DNA of 64,000 nucleotides, from contig NZ_LJAK01000003.1 of the NCBI RefSeq assembly GCF_001420005.1, forward strand, positions 1 through 64,000, given 5' to 3'. The notes below the pieces were generated by a model. That model did no database searches and was not told the origin of the DNA. It saw nothing but the letters and a program-made list of their open reading frames with translations. The stretch comes from Loktanella sp. 3ANDIMAR09 (GTDB taxonomy: Bacteria > Pseudomonadota > Alphaproteobacteria > Rhodobacterales > Rhodobacteraceae). Positions 19,179 to 27,715 of the stretch are shown piece by piece (position 1 is the first letter of the stretch; each line of letters opens with the position of its first letter). A program made the translations under genes and the position numbers.

Positions 19179-20411
19179 TCATCCGCCCAGGGCGCGTAGA
19201 ATGGCGCGGTTCGGAAAACAGGTCGGTGACTGACCGGTCGCCTGTTGCCACTGCCCGATGCTGCGACGTGTGCGGAACCCGGCCAGTCCGTCAGCGCCGC
19301 CGGTATCCAGCCCCATCCGCATCAGGCTGCTCTGCATGGCGGCGACCTGGCCGCGTGTCAGCGTGTCGATGCTGTTCCAGCCGGCGGTGAACGGACCAAC
19401 GCCATAGGCGATCTTGTCCCCGACGTGGCCTACGAACAGCGCATAGAGGTCGCTTTCGTTGTAGTCCTTCAGCACGTAGAAATTCGGTGTGACAATGAAC
19501 GCCGGACCACCGCGTCCGGCGGGCATCAGCAGGTATCCGACTTGTCCGCGTTCATGCGCCGGAAAGGCGCGATTGCCGACGCGCGAGACGCCGGCTGCCT
19601 CCCAGTCCGCGATGCGGCGGCCCTGATCCGGGCCTTCCAGTGCGCAGGACAGATTGCCGGGCACCGTCACCTCGAATCCCCAGTCGCGGCCCGCCACCCA
19701 GCCATGCTGCGCGAGATAGGTGCCGATGCTGGCGATGGTATCCGCCTCTGATCCCCAGATGTCGGCCCGTCCGTCACCATTGCCATCCGCCGCATAGCGC
19801 AGAAAATTCGATGGCATGAATTGCGGCTGGCCCAATGCGCCCGCCCAGCTGGATTTCATGGCGCGCGGTGACACGTGGCCCGCCTGCATGATCTGCATGG
19901 CGGCGACAAGTTCCGCGGTGAAATAATCGGCGCGGGTGCTCATGAACGCCTTGGTTCCCAGAACGCGAACGGCATCATGCGGGATCGCGGCGCGACCATA
20001 GGCGCTCTCGCGGCCCCAGATGGCGAGGATGATATGCGCGGGCACGCCCGTTGCACGTGTCGTCGCTGCCAGTGTCGCGGCATGGCGCTGCGCCATCTGG
20101 CGCCCGGTGCTGGCCGTCCCGTTCACCGTGTCGGGCGCAAAATAGCGGGCTGGCGCGCGAAATTCAGCCTGACGCGGCACACCGCGCGGCGCGGGGGCGG
20201 AACCGGGGGCGACCAGATCGGGCAGATCCCAGTCCAGCGTCACGCCGTTCAGCGCCGCATCGAAAACCGCCCGGCTGACCCCCGCCCGGCTGACCTGCGG
20301 CCAGAGCGTCGCTTCCTGCCAGCTGCGAAACTGTGTTTCGATCTGTGCGCGTGACTGGGCAAGGGCTGGCCCGGCCAAGAGGATCAGTAGCAATGCGCAG
20401 AAACGAAACAT
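19179..20411 (-). CDS. Lytic murein transglycosylase, MltB-type, with peptidoglycan-binding domain
   Basis: The product is 410 residues. It has a signal peptide (MFRFCALLLILLAGPALAQ), no lipobox, then the SLT_2/MltB catalytic domain with the catalytic Glu in AIWGRESAYGR and the conserved SSWAGALGQPQFMPSNFL. A small C-terminal peptidoglycan-binding domain (LTRGQVAAMQSSL ... GADGLAGFRTRRSIGQWQ) follows. It cleaves peptidoglycan glycan strands with 1,6-anhydro product formation in the periplasm. It stands alone and is followed by the 3'-end element. Confidence 0.92.
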   Translation of the reverse strand: MFRFCALLLILLAGPALAQSRAQIETQFRSWQEATLWPQVSRAGVSRAVFDAALNGVTLDWDLPDLVAPGSAPAPRGVPRQAEFRAPARYFAPDTVNGTASTGRQMAQRHAATLAATTRATGVPAHIILAIWGRESAYGRAAIPHDAVRVLGTKAFMSTRADYFTAELVAAMQIMQAGHVSPRAMKSSWAGALGQPQFMPSNFLRYAADGNGDGRADIWGSEADTIASIGTYLAQHGWVAGRDWGFEVTVPGNLSCALEGPDQGRRIADWEAAGVSRVGNRAFPAHERGQVGYLLMPAGRGGPAFIVTPNFYVLKDYNESDLYALFVGHVGDKIAYGVGPFTAGWNSIDTLTRGQVAAMQSSLMRMGLDTGGADGLAGFRTRRSIGQWQQATGQSPTCFPNRAILRALGG

Positions 20412-20502
20412 GGGATTTTCCCTGTGTGGTTGTTTACCAGCCTAGCTGGGCCTGGCCCATGGGACCAGCGCTGAACCCGCCGTCTTGCGGGGTGTGCGGG
20501 AT

Positions 20503-21474
20503 CTAGCCGGGGCCGGGGTGATCCGACAGGAACGCGGAAAGTGCAGCAGCATCCGGCATCGCAGGCGCGCAACCGGGTTTCGCAACCACGATCGCAGCAC
20601 AGGCCGATCCGCGCAGGACAGCGCAGCGCAGGTCGTACCCATCGGCGAGCGAGGCAAGCAGCCCGGCCATGAAACTGTCACCCGCGCCGGTGGGTTTCAG
20701 CGCATCGACCCGGTAGATGCCGGTCCTGTCCTCTCCTGCGGGTGTGATGGTGACGGCACCGTTTTCACCCATTTTGTAGATGGCGATCTGCGCGCGCCCG
20801 GCAACGAGGCTGCGGGCCATGGCCAGACCCCGGGCCTTGTCCCCGGCCATGAATCCGAATTCGTCGTCATTGCCGACGATCACGTCAGACATGGCCCCAG
20901 CGCGCGACAACACGTCTGATGCGTCTTGGGCTGACGACCAGCTGTAGGGGCGATAGTCCACGTCAAAGATGATGGGCAGGCCTGCGGTCTGCGCCAATGC
21001 GAAGGCGCGGAATGCAGCGCTGCGGGATGGTTCAGCGGCGAAAACCGTTCCTGCGGTGACAAGCGCGGAATAGGCGGACCAATCGACGGCCTCGACATCT
21101 GCAACTGTCATCTGAAAGTCGGCCGCGTTGTTGCGGTAGATGACGTTGCGATGGTTTTCGGTGCGCGATTCGTAGATCGCCAGAGAGTTGCGCGGCTCTC
21201 CTGACACCTTTTTCACGTAGGATGAGTCAATCCCGTAGTCGCGCAGTTTCCGGAGGCAGAAGCTGCCAACCGCATCGTCCGATACGCAGGTCACCAGTGC
21301 CGCCTTTGCACCGAGCTTGACCAGCCCTGCTGCAATATTTGCGGATGACCCGCCCATGTCAGCCTGAAATTCTGTTGCATCCTCGGTGGTGACGCCGGGG
21401 GCGGTAAAGAGATCCATGCCGACCCGACCAACCACCACAAACCGTTTTGCATGGATACCGTCCAGAATATTCAC
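20503..21474 (-). CDS. PfkB-family sugar kinase (IolC-like)
   Basis: The product is about 323 residues of the ribokinase/PfkB fold. It has the N-terminal GG switch (MGGSSANIAAGL) and the C-terminal ATP/anion-hole motif PTGAGDSFMAGLL with catalytic Asp. The overall sequence (RNSLAIYESRTENHRNVIYRNNAADF) resembles 5-dehydro-2-deoxygluconokinase IolC of inositol breakdown, but no other iol gene is nearby, so the substrate is open. I start at GTG 21474, seven bases after GAGAGGAG; the ATG at 21495 lies upstream of that site. Confidence 0.8.
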   Translation of the reverse strand: MNILDGIHAKRFVVVGRVGMDLFTAPGVTTEDATEFQADMGGSSANIAAGLVKLGAKAALVTCVSDDAVGSFCLRKLRDYGIDSSYVKKVSGEPRNSLAIYESRTENHRNVIYRNNAADFQMTVADVEAVDWSAYSALVTAGTVFAAEPSRSAAFRAFALAQTAGLPIIFDVDYRPYSWSSAQDASDVLSRAGAMSDVIVGNDDEFGFMAGDKARGLAMARSLVAGRAQIAIYKMGENGAVTITPAGEDRTGIYRVDALKPTGAGDSFMAGLLASLADGYDLRCAVLRGSACAAIVVAKPGCAPAMPDAAALSAFLSDHPGPG

Positions 21475-21565
21475 GTTGAGGCTCCTCTCGATCATGTGGC
21501 TTTGATCTTGTCGATTTTATGCATCCTGGCCAAGGTTGGCATTTGCACACAAGGGGGGCGCGCAG

Positions 21566-21589
21566 ATGCGACACAGGCCATGGGCATGA
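21566..21589 (+). other. Possible 7-codon upstream ORF coupled to the MBL gene
   Basis: ATG CGA CAC AGG CCA TGG GCA TGA (MRHRPWA) is preceded by AAGGGGGG at seven bases, the only good ribosome-binding site in front of the hydrolase gene. Its TGA overlaps an in-frame ATG of that gene (21586) as ATGA. This could couple translation, or be chance. Confidence 0.3.
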
Positions 21590-22491
21590 CCACTGATGCC
21601 AGCACAGCCGGGGACGATCATATCGTCCTGTTGGGTGTAAAGGGTGGTCCGGCGATCCGGCCGGGGTCACAGATGCCGACCGCGCAACTGGTGGTGCTGG
21701 GCGGTCAGCGGATCGTGGTGGATGCCGGTTTGGGCGTGACACGCGCGCTTTGCGATCAAGGTGTTCATCTGCCGACGCTGCAAACCATCGTCATCACGCA
21801 TCTGCATTCGGATCATTACATCGAACTGGGCCCGCTGTTGCACACCGCCTGGACGGCAGGTTTGAAAACAACGGTGACGGTCTACGGGCCAGCGGGCCTC
21901 GAACGCTATTGGCAGGCATTTCTGGACGCGATGCAGGATGATATCGCGCTGCGCATCATGGACGAGGGTCGCGTCGACCTCGCAGGTCTGGTCCAGATCC
22001 GCGTGCTGGACGCGGCGCATGATGTCGACTTGGGCGATGTCTGCATGCGCGCAATGCGCAACGACCATCCGCCGCTGGTCGACAGTTTCGCGCTGCGATT
22101 TGATGGCGGGGGTGGCAGACTATGCCTGTCCGGCGACACGGCCTATCTGCCTGCCCTCGCAGAATTTGCGAGGGGCGTCGATCTGCTGGTCCACGAGGCG
22201 CTTCTTCCCTCTGGTGTCGATGCCTTGGTCGCGGCAACGGGCAACGGGGATAATCGGTTGCGACACCATTTGTTGCGCAGTCACACGGCAGCGGATGATG
22301 TCGGACGTATTGCGCGGGATGCGGGGGTGGGCTGTCTGGCGCTGACGCATTTCGTGCCAGACGGTCTGGCCGGTTTCAGCGATGACGACTGGATCGCACT
22401 GACCCGCAAGACATGGGCCGGGCCGCTGATCATCGGCAAGGACGGCATGCGGATCGATCTGAAACATCCGATCAAATCATTGCAAGTATAG
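21580..22491 (+). CDS. MBL-fold metallo-hydrolase
   Basis: The product is about 303 residues. The metal-binding motif THLHSDHYIELG is at about 73-84 (HxHxDH at 74-79), with further ligands in RNDHPP and LSGDTAY and a late LTHFVPDG His. This is the metallo-beta-lactamase fold, closest in pattern to the RNase Z/arylsulfatase-like hydrolases. The substrate cannot be assigned. The start is uncertain: ATG 21580 or 21586. The long form starting at 21451 overlaps the divergent kinase gene and is unlikely. It ends five bases before the 3' end of the opposite-strand tRNA. Confidence 0.82.
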   Translation: MGMTTDASTAGDDHIVLLGVKGGPAIRPGSQMPTAQLVVLGGQRIVVDAGLGVTRALCDQGVHLPTLQTIVITHLHSDHYIELGPLLHTAWTAGLKTTVTVYGPAGLERYWQAFLDAMQDDIALRIMDEGRVDLAGLVQIRVLDAAHDVDLGDVCMRAMRNDHPPLVDSFALRFDGGGGRLCLSGDTAYLPALAEFARGVDLLVHEALLPSGVDALVAATGNGDNRLRHHLLRSHTAADDVGRIARDAGVGCLALTHFVPDGLAGFSDDDWIALTRKTWAGPLIIGKDGMRIDLKHPIKSLQV

Positions 22492-22496
22492 GGAAA

Positions 22497-22572
<76 letters not shown>

Positions 22573-22640
22573 ATTGGCGGCTGTCTATGCAGCCCCCGTG
22601 GCGAGATCAAGAGCTAAAATCACGCCACGGGTCAGGTATT

Positions 22641-22967
22641 TTATTCGTCGTCCGGCTTGGACACGTCGGCGATGTCGTCGAGGCTGACGGTATCGTCGTC
22701 ATCATCGTCCTCGAGCACATCATCGCCCAGATCCACGTCATCATCGTCCTCGTCATCATCGAGAACCAGATCATCGTCGTCGTCGCTTTCCTTGATCTTG
22801 GCGGATTGTGCGTCGGCGGCATCGGCGACCATCGTGCGAGTCTTTGATGTATCGATCGTCACCACATTGCCCGTGTAGGGGCTGATGATCGGATCCTTGT
22901 TGAGATCGTAGAATCGCTTGCCTGTTTCGGGGCACAGGCGCTTGGTGCCCCACTCTTCCTTCGGCAT
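22641..22967 (-). CDS. FYDLN acid family protein (TIGR02300)
   Basis: The product is 108 residues. The N-terminus (MPKEEWGTKRLCPETGKRFYDLN) is the highly conserved alphaproteobacterial FYDLN domain with a short Cys-containing fold. The second half is almost pure Asp/Glu with runs of six aspartates, likely unstructured. The function of the family is unknown. AAGGA lies before the ATG. It lies just upstream of tRNA-Ala on the same strand. The GAC/GAT repeats make the DNA look repetitive, but this is coding. Confidence 0.92.
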   Translation of the reverse strand: MPKEEWGTKRLCPETGKRFYDLNKDPIISPYTGNVVTIDTSKTRTMVADAADAQSAKIKESDDDDDLVLDDDEDDDDVDLGDDVLEDDDDDDTVSLDDIADVSKPDDE

Positions 22968-23076
22968 GGGTATTCCTTCGGTTGCATGGCTGGCCTTGCG
23001 GCGGTTCCCGGTCCACTGCCATAAGGGCGGGACGGTGTCGAGAGCCGACGCATACAGCTGTAATCAAAGGATGCAT

Positions 23077-23766
23077 ATGGGCCGCGCCCTGCGTATTGGC
23101 AACCCCCCGATTGAGGTCGACCTGCGGCGGTCCGCGCGGGCGCGTCGTCTGTCGCTGCGCGTGTCGCGGCTGGATGGCAAGGTGACGCTGACCATGCCGC
23201 CGCGTGCACCGGAACGTCAGGCCATTGATTTCCTGACCGAGCGTGAAGACTGGTTGCGCGGGCATCTGGACGACATTCGCCCCGCTGTGACCGCCGGACC
23301 GGGTAAGGCGTTGCCCTATCTGGGGCGTGACATCACAGTGCAGGTTGCTGATGTGCGGAGCGTGACGGTCAGGGACGACCTGTTGCTGCTACCGCCCGGG
23401 GCCGGTGCACCTGCGATTCGCGCCTATCTCAAGGCGCGTGCCCGCGACCGGCTGGCGGCTGCGTCCGACCATTACGCAGGCCTGATCGGTCGCAGCTATA
23501 CCAAGCTGACCTTGCGCGATACGCGGTCCCGCTGGGGGTCCTGCACCAGCACGGGCGGCCTGATGTATTCCTGGCGGCTGATCATGGCCCCCCCCGCGGT
23601 GCTGGATTACGTTGCCGCGCATGAGGTGGCGCATCTGGAACAGATGAACCATTCCGACGCGTTCTGGGCCATCGTGGCACGGCTGGACCCCAATTTTGCC
23701 GTGCACCGCCGCTGGCTCCGCGATCACGGAGACCGGCTGCACGCAGTCCGGTTTGACACGGAATGA
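23077..23766 (+). CDS. YgjP/M48-like metal-dependent peptidase (DUF45)
   Basis: The product is about 229 residues. It has the zinc-protease motif HEVAH at 182-186 (YVAAHEVAHLEQMNHS) with a downstream third ligand in the FW...L region, plus the conserved RSRWGSCTSTGGLMYSWRLI. This is the YgjP/SprT-like DUF45 family; the physiological substrate is unknown. I chose ATG 23077, six bases after AAAGG, instead of ATG 23071, which would touch it. The stop overlaps the GntR gene start by four bases. Confidence 0.86.
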   Translation: MGRALRIGNPPIEVDLRRSARARRLSLRVSRLDGKVTLTMPPRAPERQAIDFLTEREDWLRGHLDDIRPAVTAGPGKALPYLGRDITVQVADVRSVTVRDDLLLLPPGAGAPAIRAYLKARARDRLAAASDHYAGLIGRSYTKLTLRDTRSRWGSCTSTGGLMYSWRLIMAPPAVLDYVAAHEVAHLEQMNHSDAFWAIVARLDPNFAVHRRWLRDHGDRLHAVRFDTE

Positions 23767-24410
23767 TCCCGGTGCGCCCAGCCGCTGGGTCGGGGGCTGC
23801 CCACGACCGGGTGTTTCGCGCGTTGCGGGCGCAGATTCTGCACGGGCATATCGACCCCGGCACAACGCTGACCCTACGCGGTATCGCAAGGGATCATGAT
23901 GTATCCATGACCCCCGCCCGCGAGGCTGTCAGGCGTCTGGTGTCCGAGGGTGCCCTTTCGATGTCGGCGACGGGGCGCGTGACGACCCCTGCACTGACAA
24001 ACGAGCGAATCGAGGAGCTGGCCACCCTACGGGCCCTGCTGGAGCCAGAGCTGGCGTCGCGTGCGCTGCCACGGGCGCATTTTGCGTTGATCGACAGGCT
24101 GGAGGTGATCAATCAAGGCGTCAGCCAGATGGTCGCGCGGCATGATGCATCGGGCTATATCCGCATGAACTTGGAATTTCATCGGACGCTGTACCTGCGC
24201 GCACAGGCCCCCGCGATCCTTGCGATGACGGAAACGGTCTGGTTGCAATTGGGCCCCACGATGCGGGCGCTGTATGGCCGGCTGAACCGTACGTCACCGC
24301 CGGTCGATCATCGGCACATCATCGCGGCCCTGCGCGCGGGTGACGAGCCGGGCCTGCGGCTGGCGGTCCGGTCCGATGTGACCAAGGGTCTGCGCCTGCT
24401 CAAGGCGTAG
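23763..24410 (+). CDS. GntR-family transcriptional regulator (FadR/FCD subfamily)
   Basis: The product is 215 residues. Residues about 14-80 form the winged helix-turn-helix (RVFRALRAQILHGHIDPGTTLTL ... VSMTPAREAVRRLVSEGAL). The C-terminal half is an all-helical FCD ligand-binding domain with the typical NLEFHRTLY and HRHIIAALRAGD motifs that bind metal and a carboxylic-acid ligand. It is coupled to the metalloprotease gene. The target genes are not evident. It is the only DNA-binding one-component regulator in the window other than the H-NS protein. Confidence 0.88.
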   Translation: MIPVRPAAGSGAAHDRVFRALRAQILHGHIDPGTTLTLRGIARDHDVSMTPAREAVRRLVSEGALSMSATGRVTTPALTNERIEELATLRALLEPELASRALPRAHFALIDRLEVINQGVSQMVARHDASGYIRMNLEFHRTLYLRAQAPAILAMTETVWLQLGPTMRALYGRLNRTSPPVDHRHIIAALRAGDEPGLRLAVRSDVTKGLRLLKA

Positions 24411-24412
24411 GA

Positions 24413-24478
24413 GGGGGGCTGTCTGCCCCCCGGCGCGGGACGCGCCTCCCCCCGAGGATATTTGGAAAACAGCGATTG
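24413..24478 (+). repeat. 3'-end element copy B: GC hairpins plus GGATATTT box
   Basis: Two bases after the GntR stop, GGGGGGC (24413-24419) pairs with GCCCCCC (24425-24431), and a second hairpin GGCGCG/CGCGCC follows (24432-24446). Then comes GAGGATATTTGG and AAAACAGCGATTG. The last 23 bases match copy C at 63404-63426 (reverse strand) with one mismatch. The rest of the 24411-24595 gap shows no further gene. Confidence 0.75.
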
Positions 24479-24595
24479 TGTGCGTTGACGCAAATTTAAC
24501 TGTGTTCGTGCAGACGGGAGGGGCGGTACAGGCAGGGATGCCGATGACCGTAAACAGCGCGGCCTCCGGATATGGTCCGGGGGCCGACAGGTGTT

Positions 24596-25984
24596 TCAAG
24601 CGTGGATGGCACCATCGCCACAGGCCAGTGCTGCCTCGCGCACGGCCTCTGAATAGGTCGGATGCGCGTGGCAGGTCCGGGCCAGATCCTCGGCTGCGGC
24701 GCCGAATTCCATGGCGACACAGATTTCGTGAATCAGGTCACCCGCCATCGGCCCGATGATATGCGCGCCAAGGATGCGGTCCGTTTCCTTGTCCGCGAGG
24801 ATTTTCACGAAACCATCGCCTGCGTGGTTCGCCTTGGCCCGTGCGTTGCCCAGAAACGGAAACTTGCCGACCTTGTAGGCGCGACCGGCCTTTTTCAGGG
24901 TTTCCTCGGTTTCGCCGACACTCCCGACTTCGGGGTGGGTGTAGATCACGCCGGGGATCACGTTGTAGTTCACATGCGGTTTCTGACCGGCGAGCATTTC
25001 GGCAACGGCCATGCCTTCGTCTTCGGCCTTGTGGGCCAGCATCGGGCCCTTGATCGCATCGCCGATGGCGTAGATGCCATCGACGTTGGTCTTGTAGCTG
25101 CCGTCGACCTCGATCTGGCCGCGATCCGACAGGGCGACACCCAGATCCGACAGTCCAAGACCGTCGGTAAAGGGGCGTCTGCCGGTCGCCAGCAGGACCG
25201 TGTCCGCCGTGATTTCAGCCTCTGCGTCGTCCTTGCGCATCTTGTAGCTGACGGTCGCCTTCTTGTTCTTGACGGTGACGCCCTGGACGGCTGCACCCAG
25301 CACGAACTTGATCCCCTGCTTGGTCAGCAGTTTCTGGAACTGGCGGGCGACCTCTGCATCCTGACCGGGGGTGATCGCGTCGAGGTATTCGACGACCGTC
25401 ACCTCTGATCCCAGACGCGCATAGACGCTGCCCAGCTCGAGCCCGATGACGCCGCCACCGATCACCACCAGCGACTTGGGGATTTTCTTCAGCTTCAGCG
25501 CGCCGGTCGATGTGACGACGGTTTCCTCGTCGACCTCGACACCTTTCAGCGGGGCCGGTTCGGACCCGGTGGCGATGATGATGTGCTTGGCCTCGTGGAC
25601 CTCGTCACCGACCTTGACCTTGCCTGCCTCGGGGATGCTGCCCCAGCCCTTGAGCCAGTCGACCTTGTTCTTCTTGAACAGAAATTCGATGCCGCCGGTA
25701 TTCTGGCCCACGGTTTTGTCCTTGTAGGCCAGCATGGCGTCCCAATCGACAGACGGCGTTTTGCCCTTGAGGCCCATGTCGGCAAAGTTGTGCTCTGCCT
25801 CGTGCAGCATGTGGGTTGCGTGCAGCAGCGCCTTGGACGGGATGCAACCGACGTTCAGGCAGGTGCCGCCCAGCGTATCGCGGCCTTCGACGCAGGCGGT
25901 TTTCAGGCCCAGTTGCGCGCAGCGAATGGCCGAGACATAGCCGCCGGGGCCGGAACCGATGATGATGACGTCATAGCTGGCCAT
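24596..25984 (-). CDS. lpdA: Dihydrolipoyl dehydrogenase (E3)
   Basis: The product is 462 residues, full length. It has the FAD motif [13 protein letters not shown] (8-20), the redox-active disulfide [13 protein letters not shown] (Cys42, Cys47), the NAD motif [13 protein letters not shown], and the catalytic His-Glu dyad in [13 protein letters not shown] near the C-terminus. It reoxidises the lipoyl groups of the 2-oxoglutarate dehydrogenase complex using NAD+. GGAGG precedes the ATG. It is the last gene of the minus-strand suc cluster, separated from sucB by a MAPEG gene. Confidence 0.95.
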   Translation of the reverse strand: MASYDVIIIGSGPGGYVSAIRCAQLGLKTACVEGRDTLGGTCLNVGCIPSKALLHATHMLHEAEHNFADMGLKGKTPSVDWDAMLAYKDKTVGQNTGGIEFLFKKNKVDWLKGWGSIPEAGKVKVGDEVHEAKHIIIATGSEPAPLKGVEVDEETVVTSTGALKLKKIPKSLVVIGGGVIGLELGSVYARLGSEVTVVEYLDAITPGQDAEVARQFQKLLTKQGIKFVLGAAVQGVTVKNKKATVSYKMRKDDAEAEITADTVLLATGRRPFTDGLGLSDLGVALSDRGQIEVDGSYKTNVDGIYAIGDAIKGPMLAHKAEDEGMAVAEMLAGQKPHVNYNVIPGVIYTHPEVGSVGETEETLKKAGRAYKVGKFPFLGNARAKANHAGDGFVKILADKETDRILGAHIIGPMAGDLIHEICVAMEFGAAAEDLARTCHAHPTYSEAVREAALACGDGAIHA

Positions 25985-26014
25985 GAGGGCCTCCGTAGAT
26001 TGTGGGGTTTGCGT

Positions 26015-26428
26015 CTAGACGACGAAAACAGACAGTAGCATGAGGTTCGTCGCCAGAAAGCCGATCATCCAGATGATCGACCGCCACGGGACGAGTCCAA
26101 AGTAATACGCGGGAACATAGGCGATGCGTGCCGCCAGATAGGTCCAGGCGCAGATCGCGGAAAACCCCGTGGCACGGTCGGCAAGCGTGACAACCACCAC
26201 GGCGAGCGTAAACAGGATCAACCCCTCGAAATGGTTGTTCAGCGCACGAAACAGGCGGCCGGTTTTCGGGCTGACCTGTTCGGTGATGGGCTTGCCCAGG
26301 CGGTCCGGATCGCGCGGGCCCATCGTCTTGCCTGCTGGCAATTCGATGTTGGCGCGGATCGAGACCAGCGCGAATTGCACCGCTTGGAGGATACCTGCGA
26401 GGGCCAGGACCGTGATTTCGGGGGTCAT
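26015..26428 (-). CDS. MAPEG-family membrane protein
   Basis: The product is about 137 residues with four membrane segments. The conserved FRALNNHFEGLILFT motif and the AARIAYVPAYYFGL segment fit the MAPEG (eicosanoid and glutathione metabolism) superfamily. I start at ATG 26428 because AAAGGA lies seven bases upstream; ATG 26446 has no such site. It lies between sucB and lpdA with 51 and 30 base gaps, so it is probably co-transcribed with the 2-oxoglutarate dehydrogenase genes. The role there is unknown. Confidence 0.85.
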   Translation of the reverse strand: MTPEITVLALAGILQAVQFALVSIRANIELPAGKTMGPRDPDRLGKPITEQVSPKTGRLFRALNNHFEGLILFTLAVVVVTLADRATGFSAICAWTYLAARIAYVPAYYFGLVPWRSIIWMIGFLATNLMLLSVFVV

Positions 26429-26479
26429 GGGGGTGTCCTTTGACATAGACCGCCGCGCTGGGCGCGGCGGTCAGTTGGT

Positions 26480-27715
26480 TTACAGGTCCATCAACAGCCG
26501 GCGCGGATCCTCGAGCGCCTCTTTGACGCGGACGAGGAAGGTCACGGCCCCTTTGCCGTCGACGATGCGGTGGTCGTAGGACAGGGCCAGATACATCATC
26601 GGGCGGATCACGACCTGACCGTTGATGGCCATCGGACGGTCCTGGATTTTATGCATGCCGAGGATGCCGGACTGCGGGGGGTTCAGGATCGGCGAGGACA
26701 TCAGCGACCCATAGACACCGCCGTTGGAGATGGTGAAGGTGCCGCCCTGCATTTCGGCCATCGACAGCTTGCCGTCGCGCGCCTTTGCGCCCTTTTCGGC
26801 AATCGCCTTTTCGATGGCGGCAAAGGACATCTGGTCGGCGTCATTGATGACCGGCACGACGAGGCCGGTCGGCGTGCCGGCGGCGATGCCCATGTTGACA
26901 TAGTTCTTGTAGACAACGTCGGTGCCGTCGATTTCGGCGTTGACCTCTGGCACCTCGTGCAGCGCATGGACGCAGGCCTTGGTGAAAAAGGACATAAAGC
27001 CAAGCTTTACGCCGTGCTTTTTTAAGAACAGGTCCTTGTATTCATTGCGCAGGTCCATGACCGCCGTCATGTCGACCTCGTTATAGGTCGTCAGCATGGC
27101 CGCGGTGTTCTGGCTGTCCTTGAGGCGGCGCGCGATGGTCTGGCGCAGGCGCGTCATCTTGACCCGTTCCTCGCGGTCGGCCTGTGCAGCAGGGCGCGGT
27201 GCGGCAGGTGCGGGCGCGGATGCGGCCTGCGGCTTGGACAGCGCGTCCAGCACGTCGCCTTTCATGATGCGACCGTCCTTGCCGGTGCCGGTCACGTCAT
27301 CCGCCGACAGACCTTTTTCGGCCATCAGCTTTTTGGCGGAGGGTGCGTCTTCGGTATCGGTGCGGTTTCCGGCGGGGGCAGGGGCGTCGCCGGTATAGCT
27401 GTCGTCGACCTGATCCGATTTGGTGTCGTCTGCCTTTGCCTCTGCCTTGGGGGCATCCGATTTGGTGCTGGCTGCTTCGCCTTCGCTGATCTGGGCCAGC
27501 AGGGCGTCGACACCGACGGTATCGCCTTCGGCGGCGACGATTTCAGACAGGGTGCCGGCGACGGGCGAGGGGACCTCGACCGTGACCTTGTCAGTTTCCA
27601 GCTCGCACAGCATCTCGTCAACGGCCACGGCATCGCCGGGTTGCTTGAACCACGTGGCGACCGTCGCTTCGGTCACGGATTCGCCAAGGGTGGGTACGCG
27701 GACTTCGGTGCTCAT
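26480..27715 (-). CDS. sucB: 2-oxoglutarate dehydrogenase E2 (dihydrolipoamide succinyltransferase)
   Basis: The product is 411 residues. It has one N-terminal lipoyl domain with lipoyl-lysine K43 ([11 protein letters not shown]), an acidic Ala/Pro linker, a peripheral subunit-binding domain at about 124-160 ([24 protein letters not shown]) and a catalytic acyltransferase domain ending with [12 protein letters not shown] (active-site His). It transfers the succinyl group to CoA. The ATG shares one base with the sucA stop (TAATG) and follows AAAGGAGC. The longer reading frame upstream lies inside sucA. Confidence 0.95.
   Translation of the reverse strand: MSTEVRVPTLGESVTEATVATWFKQPGDAVAVDEMLCELETDKVTVEVPSPVAGTLSEIVAAEGDTVGVDALLAQISEGEAASTKSDAPKAEAKADDTKSDQVDDSYTGDAPAPAGNRTDTEDAPSAKKLMAEKGLSADDVTGTGKDGRIMKGDVLDALSKPQAASAPAPAAPRPAAQADREERVKMTRLRQTIARRLKDSQNTAAMLTTYNEVDMTAVMDLRNEYKDLFLKKHGVKLGFMSFFTKACVHALHEVPEVNAEIDGTDVVYKNYVNMGIAAGTPTGLVVPVINDADQMSFAAIEKAIAEKGAKARDGKLSMAEMQGGTFTISNGGVYGSLMSSPILNPPQSGILGMHKIQDRPMAINGQVVIRPMMYLALSYDHRIVDGKGAVTFLVRVKEALEDPRRLLMDL

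Noticed and set aside
22595-22631. Nine-base inverted repeat (CCCGTGGCG/CGCCACGGG) between the FYDLN gene and tRNA-Ala
   Set aside because: Loop of 19 bases and no T run; could be a weak structure, but not enough to call a terminator.
22641-22830. Simple-sequence GAC/GAT repeat suggesting a microsatellite
   Set aside because: It is the coding DNA for the Asp-rich tail of the FYDLN protein.
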